Assembly: GCA_014376575.1 (NCBI GenBank)
Contig: JACMRF010000116.1
Location: 1-10,895, forward strand
Origin: Undibacterium sp.
GTDB taxonomy: Bacteria > Pseudomonadota > Gammaproteobacteria > Burkholderiales > Burkholderiaceae
Reading direction: 5' to 3'
Length of the DNA: 10,895 nucleotides
Numbering within the stretch: position 1 is the first letter of the stretch; every line of letters begins with the position of its first letter. The notes under the pieces are model-generated. The model was not told the DNA's origin and did no database searches. It was given only the letters and a program-made list of their open reading frames with translations. Made by a program: the position numbers and the translations under genes. Shown here one piece after another: positions 6,015 through 10,895 of the stretch.

Positions 6015-7805
6015 TTAGAATTGATCTTCACTCATCGCGAGTACGCCAGTGCTGCCATCCACGATGGACGAACGCAACCCTTGCGCCGCAGACAGAATAT
6101 GATCTGCAAAGAATCTTGCAGTGACAATTTTAGCCTTATAAAAACCCACATCGCCCTCGCCAGCTTGCAGCTTCTGCTCTGCAACCAAAGCTGCGCGTGC
6201 CATTTGCCAGCCGCCCAAGACTATACCTGCTAGTTTCAGATACGGCACGCTGCCAGCAAAAACGCCTTTAATATCGCTCTTAAAGTTCACCACGACAAAG
6301 TTGATGACATCCTCCAACGCAGCAGAACCCAAGGCCAACTGACGCCCGATTGCCAGCAAATCATCAGATTGGCTATCAGCCAAGACTGCCTCAGTCGCGC
6401 GCACTTGCTCTATCAAAAATTTGGCGATTGCACCGCCATCACGTGCTGTTTTTCGACCAACCAAGTCATTTGCCTGAATCGCTGTCGTACCTTCGTATAT
6501 CGTCAAGATTTTGGCATCGCGATAATGCTGCGCGGCACCTGTCTCTTCGATAAAACCCATACCGCCATGCACTTGTACGCCTGTAGAAGTCACATCCAGA
6601 GACATCTCGGTCGACCAGCCTTTCACGATCGGTACCAAATACTCATAACAAGCGTGGTTCAATTTGCGCGTAGCCTCATCGGTGTGGTGATACGCCGTGT
6701 CACTCATTGCTGCTGCTACGTAGGCTAAAGCACGCGCACCTTCGATCTGTCCGCGCATAGACATCAGCATGCGACGCACGTCCGGATGATGAATGATCGT
6801 CACTGGGCCGGCAGAACCAGCCAGATCGCGCGACTGCACGCGATCTTTAGCGTAACCAACCGCTTTTTGATAAGCGCGTTCGGCAACACCAATACCTTGC
6901 ATGCCTACACCAAATCGCGCGGCGTTCATCATAATGAACATGTACTCAAGACCGCGATTCTCAAGCCCGACCAAAGTACCGATCGCACCGCCATTGTCAC
7001 CAAATTGTAAGACAGCAGTAGGACTGGCCTTGATCCCTAATTTATGCTCGATCGAAACACAATGCACATCATTGCGCTCGCCCAGCGATCCGTCCTCATT
7101 CACCAAAATTTTTGGCACGATAAACAAAGAAATACCTTTGACACCCTCCGGGGCATCAGGTGTACGTGCCAACACTAGATGGATGATATTTTCGGCCATA
7201 TCATGCTCACCGTAAGTGATATAGATCTTTGTACCGAAAACTTTATAGGTACCATCTTCTTGCGGCACCGCACGAGTACGTACCGCGGCCAGATCGGAAC
7301 CAGCCTGAGGCTCGGTCAGATTCATGCTGCCCGTCCATTTACCGGAAATCAAATTCTTCAGGTAAATCGCTTTTTGCTCATCGCTACCGGCAGTCAACAA
7401 AGCCTCGATGGCGCCATCCGTTAGCAACGGACATAACGCAAAAGAGATACTCGCAGAATTTAACATTTCTATACACGGCGTTGCCACCAGCTTAGGCAAG
7501 CCTTGGCCGCCAAATTCGACGGGGTGCTGCACACCTTGCCAGCCTGCATCGCCAAACAGCTTGAAGGCTTCTTTAAAACCTTTGGTGGTGAAGACCTGGC
7601 CATCTTTCCAATAGCTTGGTGCCTGATCGCCAACCCAATTCAACGGCGCGATGACTTCACCAGCAAATTTGGCGTTTTCTTCCAGCACGGCTTCTACTGT
7701 CTCAGGCGTAGCATCTTCACAGTTAGGCAGGGCATTCACTGCAGTCAAACCAGCCAGCTCATTCATCACAAACAGCATGTCTTTTAACGGGGCAACATAA
7801 CTCAT
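6015..7805 (-). CDS. Acyl-CoA dehydrogenase, DmdC-like (600-residue class)
   Basis: FAD-dependent acyl-CoA dehydrogenase of 596 residues, the long class with an extra N-terminal segment (MSYVAPLKDMLFVMNELAG) and a C-terminal extension, as in 3-methylmercaptopropionyl-CoA dehydrogenase DmdC. It introduces an alpha-beta double bond and passes electrons to ETF. The FAD/substrate signature MNLTEPQAGSD is at about 161-171. The IEHKLGIKASPTAVLQF beta-domain segment, the MNAARFGVGMQGIG helix and QVHGGMGFIEETGAAQHYRDA precede ILTIYEGTTAIQ, where Glu438 in YEGT is at the catalytic-base position of medium-chain enzymes. The ATG at 7805 has GGAG six bases upstream and is preferred to an open frame four codons longer. 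It sits directly downstream of etfBA but after a terminator, so it probably has its own promoter. Chain-length specificity, or whether it acts on sulfur-containing acyl-CoA, cannot be told. Confidence 0.93.
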   Translation of the reverse strand: MSYVAPLKDMLFVMNELAGLTAVNALPNCEDATPETVEAVLEENAKFAGEVIAPLNWVGDQAPSYWKDGQVFTTKGFKEAFKLFGDAGWQGVQHPVEFGGQGLPKLVATPCIEMLNSASISFALCPLLTDGAIEALLTAGSDEQKAIYLKNLISGKWTGSMNLTEPQAGSDLAAVRTRAVPQEDGTYKVFGTKIYITYGEHDMAENIIHLVLARTPDAPEGVKGISLFIVPKILVNEDGSLGERNDVHCVSIEHKLGIKASPTAVLQFGDNGGAIGTLVGLENRGLEYMFIMMNAARFGVGMQGIGVAERAYQKAVGYAKDRVQSRDLAGSAGPVTIIHHPDVRRMLMSMRGQIEGARALAYVAAAMSDTAYHHTDEATRKLNHACYEYLVPIVKGWSTEMSLDVTSTGVQVHGGMGFIEETGAAQHYRDAKILTIYEGTTAIQANDLVGRKTARDGGAIAKFLIEQVRATEAVLADSQSDDLLAIGRQLALGSAALEDVINFVVVNFKSDIKGVFAGSVPYLKLAGIVLGGWQMARAALVAEQKLQAGEGDVGFYKAKIVTARFFADHILSAAQGLRSSIVDGSTGVLAMSEDQF

Positions 7806-7855
7806 TTTTAACTCCAAAAAAATATGGACAAGATCAAGAGGATCATCTCAGAACA

Positions 7856-7871
7856 ACAGAAAATCTTCTGT
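7856..7871. repeat. Inverted repeat upstream of the acyl-CoA dehydrogenase
   Basis: ACAGAA-AATC-TTCTGT is a perfect 6-bp inverted repeat in the leader region; further upstream is a tandem pair CCTGTC-TAT-CCTGTC (7887-7901). Either may be a regulator site for the dehydrogenase; no clear promoter is seen between them. Confidence 0.35.
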
Positions 7872-7923
7872 CAGTTGCACGACAAACCTGTCTATCCTGT
7901 CCAAATTAGTACTTAAGTGTTGT

Positions 7924-7947
7924 AAAGCCGACGGTGGCGTCGGCTTT
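7924..7947 (-). terminator. Terminator of the etfBA operon
   Basis: AAAGCCGACG-GTGG-CGTCGGCTTT forms a 10-bp stem (GC-rich core of 7 bp) with a tetraloop, just past the etfA stop. On the minus strand the stem ends in TTTAC, a short T-run; termination may be partial, allowing some read-through into the dehydrogenase. Confidence 0.7.
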
Positions 7948-7951
7948 TGCA

Positions 7952-8881
7952 TTAACCTAGCTCAGCGATCAGTTGCGGCACAATCTCGAACAGATCTCCA
8001 ACGATACCGTAATCAGCAACAGAGAAAATCGGCGCTTCAGGATCTTTATTGATAGCCACGATGGTTTTCGAGTCTTTCATTCCGGCCAGATGCTGAATCG
8101 CACCTGAGATACCAACCGCGATATACAAAGAGGGGGCAACGATCTTGCCAGTCTGCCCCACTTGCCAGTCATTAGGCACATAGCCAGCATCAACAGCAGC
8201 GCGCGATGCACCCATGGCCGCACCGAGCTTGTCAGCCAAAGGCTCAAGCAATTTAAATGCTTCGCCAGAGCCCATGCCGCGACCACCAGAAACGATGACT
8301 TTCGCTGCAGTCAATTCAGGGCGATCTGACTTAGCCACTTCGCGCGAGACAAAAGCAGATTGCCCAGAATCAGCAACGGCCACAATACTTTCTACAGCAG
8401 CAGAACCGCCGGTGACGGCAGCATCAAAACCAGTGCTGCGTACGGTAATGACTTTGACCGGATCGCTAGATTGAACGGTGGCGATGGCGTTTCCGGCGTA
8501 GATTGGGCGCTCAAAAGTATCAGGTGAATCAACTTTGGTAATTTCTGAAATTTGCGAGACGTCTAGTTTTGCGGCGACGCGTGGCAAAATATTTTTACCG
8601 TAAGCAGTTGCCGGCGCTAAGATATGGCTATACGACGATGCAATCGACAAAACTTGCCCGGCGATATTTTCAGCCAGGCCATCAGCAAAATGCGCTGCAT
8701 CTGCGTGCAAAACTTTAGTGACTCCTACTATTTGAGAAGCCGCTTGTGCAGCAGCTGCTGCGTTGTGACCGGCAACCAATACATGCACATCTCCACCGCA
8801 TTTAACCGCAGCAGTAATGGTATTGAGGGTGCTGCCCTTAAGGCTAGCATTATCGTGTTCAGCGATGACGAGTGTAGTCAT
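7952..8881 (-). CDS. etfA: Electron transfer flavoprotein, alpha subunit
   Basis: ETF alpha subunit, which with EtfB forms the FAD/AMP-containing soluble carrier between acyl-CoA dehydrogenases and ETF-ubiquinone oxidoreductase. It is 309 residues, the standard length. The N-terminal domain starts [11 protein letters not shown]. The FAD-binding C-terminal domain carries [13 protein letters not shown] (about 197-209), [10 protein letters not shown] with Arg227, QVGQTGK (240-246), and the signature [19 protein letters not shown] with His264. It ends [24 protein letters not shown] 8881 is preceded by a GTGGAAAA Shine-Dalgarno; the same GTG could be a start four codons earlier but fits less well. 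It follows etfB with an 84-bp spacer containing an 18-bp perfect palindrome. These features match canonical (non-bifurcating) housekeeping ETF. Confidence 0.97.
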   Translation of the reverse strand: MTTLVIAEHDNASLKGSTLNTITAAVKCGGDVHVLVAGHNAAAAAQAASQIVGVTKVLHADAAHFADGLAENIAGQVLSIASSYSHILAPATAYGKNILPRVAAKLDVSQISEITKVDSPDTFERPIYAGNAIATVQSSDPVKVITVRSTGFDAAVTGGSAAVESIVAVADSGQSAFVSREVAKSDRPELTAAKVIVSGGRGMGSGEAFKLLEPLADKLGAAMGASRAAVDAGYVPNDWQVGQTGKIVAPSLYIAVGISGAIQHLAGMKDSKTIVAINKDPEAPIFSVADYGIVGDLFEIVPQLIAELG

Positions 8882-8904
8882 GATGTTTTCCACTTAGTAC
8901 GAGA

Positions 8905-8922
8905 CAATATTAATTAATATTG
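8905..8922. repeat. Perfect 18-bp AT-rich palindrome between etfB and etfA
   Basis: CAATATTAA-TTAATATTG is fully symmetric without a spacer, inside the etfB-etfA spacer and about 24 bp before the etfA start. It has no T-run; it could be a protein-binding site or a weak mRNA hairpin. Confidence 0.55.
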
Positions 8923-8965
8923 CCCCGGGATTATTCTTAAAATTTTACGCGCGTCGCTATTAGCG

Positions 8966-9718
8966 TTAAGCAATAACTTTAGCTTCGTTCTTGAGTTTAG
9001 CAACCAAAGTCGCAACGTCCGGCACCTTGATACCGGCAGAACGTTTAGCTGGCTCTACCACTTTCAAGGTCTTGACGCGAGAAGTCACATCGACACCCAG
9101 ATCGGCAGGTTTAACGTTATCCAGTTGTTTTTTCTTTGCCTTCATGATGTTAGGCAAAGTCACATAACGTGGCTCGTTCAAACGTAAATCGGTTGTAATA
9201 ATGGCTGGTAAAGTCAGGCTCAAGGTTTCGAGACCGCCGTCGACTTCACGAGTGACAATTGCCTTGCCATCCGCTACAACGACCTTAGAGGCAAAAGTAG
9301 CTTGCGGCCAACCCAACAACGCCGCCAACATTTGGCCCGTCTGATTGCAATCATCATCAATCGCCTGCTTACCGAGAATAATCAATTGTGGTTGCTCTTT
9401 ATCCGCCAAGGCCTTAAGCAACTTGGCGACAGCCAGCGGCTGCAATTCGACGTCGGTTTCTACCAGAACGGCACGATCAGCGCCGATTGCCATTGCAGTA
9501 CGCAAGGTTTCCTGACATTGAAGAACACCGCAAGAGACGGCTATCACTTCAGTCACTACGCCCGCCTCTTTCAAGCGCATCGCTTCTTCAATCGCGATCT
9601 CATCGAATGGATTCATCGACATTTTGACGTTGGCGATATCAACGCCAGTGCCATCGGATTTGACGCGGACTTTAACGTTATAGTCAACCACACGTTTGAC
9701 TGGTACCAGGACTTTCAT
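8966..9718 (-). CDS. etfB: Electron transfer flavoprotein, beta subunit
   Basis: ETF beta subunit, 250 residues (usual 249-255), binding AMP and forming the ETF heterodimer in the cytoplasm. It starts [23 protein letters not shown]-site segments are [12 protein letters not shown] (35-46), [21 protein letters not shown] (63-83) and [15 protein letters not shown] (115-129). The family signature [20 protein letters not shown] leads to [16 protein letters not shown]. The recognition loop [10 protein letters not shown] (188-197), which docks onto partner dehydrogenases, is intact. ATG 9718 has AAAGG eight bases upstream. It is the first gene of etfBA; a TATAAT lies about 140 bp upstream, implying a long leader. 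Confidence 0.97.
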   Translation of the reverse strand: MKVLVPVKRVVDYNVKVRVKSDGTGVDIANVKMSMNPFDEIAIEEAMRLKEAGVVTEVIAVSCGVLQCQETLRTAMAIGADRAVLVETDVELQPLAVAKLLKALADKEQPQLIILGKQAIDDDCNQTGQMLAALLGWPQATFASKVVVADGKAIVTREVDGGLETLSLTLPAIITTDLRLNEPRYVTLPNIMKAKKKQLDNVKPADLGVDVTSRVKTLKVVEPAKRSAGIKVPDVATLVAKLKNEAKVIA

Positions 9719-9859
9719 AGTTCTGCCTTTATTGATGATGAGCTAAATTTTGAATACAGATGATACAGATTGATGCAATTTGTTTGAAATCTGAGCATCT
9801 TCTTAATTACCACTGACGATACTTGTTACCGCTAATTGACGTACACGTAAACTACACCG

Positions 9860-9892
9860 ATTATAGAACGAAAAGCTTGAATAGTCGCCAAT
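9860..9892 (-). promoter_or_regulatory. etfB: Possible promoter of etfBA
   Basis: A perfect TATAAT on the minus strand (plus 9860-9865) with only a poor, overlong-spaced -35 candidate TTGGCG (20-bp spacer). If real, the etfB leader is about 135 nt. Confidence 0.35.
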
Positions 9893-9985
9893 TTAGCACG
9901 ATCGTACTTTTCATTCCACATTGATTGTAGAGTGTGCTTACTAAACAGCAGATAAACCACCAAAACTTATCATTAAAAAACAGGC

Positions 9986-10020
9986 AAAAAAAACCCTCAA
10001 AAATTTTTTGAGGGTTTTTT
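9986..10020 (-). terminator. Bidirectional-looking terminator after tusA
   Basis: CCCTCAAAA and TTTTGAGGG arms (9994-10014) form a hairpin flanked by A8 (9986-9993) and T6 (10015-10020). On the minus strand it is followed by T8, which suits termination of tusA transcripts 70 bp downstream of its stop. Confidence 0.9.
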
Positions 10021-10089
10021 ACAACGATTTAATCAAGCGATAAATGTGTCATCGCGCAAACCGCGACCGACCCATCCATTTTCATTCAA

Positions 10090-10317
10090 TTATTTGCGTT
10101 TAATAAAATATTCGAATTCTTTACTATTTTCCAGATGCGATATCAACTCGTTCCCGGTTTGTTTGGAGAAAGCCTTAAAATCTCGCACCGAACCAGGGTC
10201 TGTCGCCATCACGCGCAGTATTTCCCCCGTGATCATATCAGCGAGTGCCTTCTTGGTCTTTAAAATGGGAAGCGGGCAGTTTAAGCCCCGCGCGTCCAAC
10301 TCTTTATTGAATTGCAT
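10090..10317 (-). CDS. tusA: Sulfur carrier protein TusA/SirA family
   Basis: Small (75-residue) TusA/SirA/YedF-family protein. TusA relays persulfide sulfur from cysteine desulfurase IscS towards tRNA 2-thiouridine synthesis, and relatives serve molybdenum cofactor and other sulfur transfer. The hallmark CPxP motif is seen in LDARGLNCPLPILKTKKAL, with active-site Cys14. The rest matches the family fold: GEILRVMATDPGSVRDFKAF, then a C-terminal TGNELISHLENSKEFEYFIKRK. ATG 10317 has TGGAAA seven to eight bases upstream and fits the family start; the open frame extends 15 codons further with hydrophobic, unrelated sequence. It is a single-gene unit between alaS and etfB with its own terminator. 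It is TusA-like by size, but a YedF-type paralog role cannot be excluded. Confidence 0.92.
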   Translation of the reverse strand: MQFNKELDARGLNCPLPILKTKKALADMITGEILRVMATDPGSVRDFKAFSKQTGNELISHLENSKEFEYFIKRK

Positions 10318-10551
10318 GATTTTTCCAGTAGCGAAAAAATAGAATAAACAAATTCGAAACACTATTTAAAACCAATTTTACCGGAAAACTCAGCGGAATG
10401 GTGCAATGCAACAAGTTAAAATATATTAGTAAAATATTGATAATTTTATTAAGACAACTTAATTAAACTTAGGGCAACGCTAAATATCCAATGCAAATCG
10501 CTTTTCGGGGCTATAAACAGCAACAAGAAGCAGGATTATCTGCTGTCGTTA

Positions 10552-10592
10552 GCCTAATCACGCGCTGCCAGTGCTAGCTCAGCGGGTTAGGC
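10552..10592. repeat. Imperfect long hairpin downstream of alaS
   Basis: Outer arms GCCTAA (10552-10557) and TTAGGC (10587-10592) and inner arms CGCTG (10563-10567) and CAGCG (10580-10584) can form a two-part stem with an asymmetric internal loop. Function unknown. Confidence 0.45.
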
Positions 10593-10629
10593 ACGTCAGG
10601 TAAAGTTATCAGGGCTTATTGAGCGGCAC

Positions 10630-10671
10630 AATGTCGACTTTTCATTCGACATTAGTAATGAAAGTCGAATG
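10630..10671. repeat. Cluster of overlapping, mutually exclusive hairpins
   Basis: Three pairings share the same bases. AATGTCGA (10630-10637) pairs with TCGACATT (10646-10653). CATTCGAC (10643-10650) pairs with GTCGAATG (10664-10671). TCGACTTTTCATT (10634-10646) pairs with AATGAAAGTCGA (10657-10668) with one bulged T. They lie 34-75 bp past the alaS stop. Confidence 0.6.
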
Positions 10672-10704
10672 AATATCGCATGAATATCAAATAACGAATA
10701 TAGA

Positions 10705-10895
10705 TTAAAGACGTTGATTCAACCAATCTGCAACATCGCCCAATGCTTTTGGCAATCCAGCAGGATCCGTACCGCCCGCCTGCGCCATATCAGGGCGACC
10801 GCCACCTTTACCGCCGACTTGTTGTGCGACAAAATTCACCAAATCACCTGCTTTGACTTTGCCGATACAGTCTGCAGTCACACCAGCGACTAAAC
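10705..10895 (-). CDS. alaS: Alanine-tRNA ligase, C-terminal end (5' part outside window)
   Basis: The last 62 residues of alanyl-tRNA synthetase, read on the minus strand and ending at TAA (10705-10707). The visible part is the end of the C-terminal C-Ala (DHHA1-like) domain: [16 protein letters not shown], then the glycine-rich signature [15 protein letters not shown] followed by [21 protein letters not shown]. This domain helps bring the aminoacylation and editing sites onto tRNA-Ala. The rest of the enzyme is beyond the right edge, so nothing can be said of its catalytic, editing or start regions. This motif is essentially specific to bacterial AlaS. The gene is codirectional with tusA but separated by 387 bp. 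Confidence 0.95.
   Translation of the reverse strand, partial: LVAGVTADCIGKVKAGDLVNFVAQQVGGKGGGRPDMAQAGGTDPAGLPKALGDVADWLNQRL

Larger units (their letters stand above)
9719..10089. other. Gene-free region between etfB and tusA
   Basis: No coding frame is convincing in this 371-bp stretch; the plus-strand frame over 9302-9763 is a shadow of etfB. It holds the possible etfB promoter, a direct repeat ATACAGATG/ATACAGATT (9755-9772) in the etfB leader, the tusA terminator, and a small TCGCG/CGCGA hairpin (10052-10066) just past the tusA stop. Confidence 0.6.
10318..10704. other. Gene-free, structured region between alaS and tusA
   Basis: I see no supported gene in these 387 bp. The part nearest tusA (10340-10480) is AT-rich and probably holds its promoter, which I cannot define. 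From 10529 on there are several inverted repeats: AGCAG/CTGCT (10529-10544), GCCTAA...TTAGGC with inner CGCTG/CAGCG (10552-10592), and an overlapping cluster at 10630-10671. A tandem pair ATGAATATC (10669-10677, 10680-10688) lies close to the alaS stop. None is followed by a T-run on the minus strand, so a canonical alaS terminator is not visible. Confidence 0.55.

Noticed and set aside
9302..9763. 153-residue plus-strand frame opposite etfB
   Set aside because: Shadow of etfB; low-complexity His/Arg/Gln-rich sequence without domain resemblance.
10571..10592. tRNA-like D-arm sequence (TAGCTCAGCGGGTTAG)
   Set aside because: It resembles a tRNA D-arm, but the expected D-stem partner, anticodon arm, T-loop GTTCRA motif and acceptor pairing are missing on either side.
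10480..10630. Insertion-sequence remnant near AGGGCAACGCT
   Set aside because: The sequence looked like an IS end, but no matching inverted end, transposase fragment or target duplication could be found in the window.
1..10895. CRISPR array, toxin-antitoxin, phage or defence genes
   Set aside because: No regularly spaced repeats and no such protein motifs; all sizeable genes are housekeeping or common metabolic families.

Overview
The window is a stretch of ordinary bacterial chromosome with mostly housekeeping genes. The protein sequences (bS16, RimM, TrmD, bL19, ETF, AlaS C-terminus) look betaproteobacterial. The gene order and moderate GC suggest Burkholderiales, most likely Oxalobacteraceae (Undibacterium, Herminiimonas or Herbaspirillum-like). 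That placement is inferred from remembered family resemblance, not from a search.

Layout: (1) 1-383, plus strand, the 3' end of a C-factor-type short-chain dehydrogenase, convergent with what follows. (2) 403-4983, all minus strand and read right to left: rpsP, rimM, trmD and rplS form the classical ribosome/tRNA-maturation operon, with a promoter near 5024-5053. A hairpin terminator follows at 2766-2796, then a Nudix CoA pyrophosphatase, a CobD/CbiB-AmpE-like membrane protein and a GNAT acetyltransferase. (3) 4984-6014, a plus-strand TM2-domain membrane protein gene set in repeat-rich DNA: a 9-bp inverted repeat upstream, a 176-bp MITE-like element (20-bp terminal inverted repeats) touching its stop codon, and a third solo copy of the repeat end upstream. 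(4) 6015-9718, minus strand: etfB, etfA, a terminator, then a DmdC-like acyl-CoA dehydrogenase, ending at a strong hairpin terminator. (5) 10090-10317, minus strand, a tusA/SirA-like sulfur carrier with its own terminator. (6) 10318-10704, a 387-bp gene-free stretch with several overlapping inverted repeats. (7) 10705-10895, the 3' end of alaS, minus strand.

How the genes work together: the rpsP operon couples 30S assembly (bS16, RimM), tRNA m1G37 methylation (TrmD) and 50S protein bL19. The dehydrogenase and the two ETF subunits form an electron-transfer chain: acyl-CoA is oxidised on FAD, electrons pass to ETF, and ETF presumably delivers them to ETF-ubiquinone oxidoreductase encoded elsewhere. 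The Nudix, CobD/AmpE-like and GNAT genes are packed tightly downstream of the ribosomal operon.

I found no convincing new defence, mobile or metabolic system. The items most worth a second look are the MITE-like repeat family around the TM2 gene, the structured trmD-rplS spacer, the alternative hairpins downstream of alaS, the Asp-to-Glu change at the TrmD catalytic-base position, and the mixed CobD/AmpE identity of the membrane protein.
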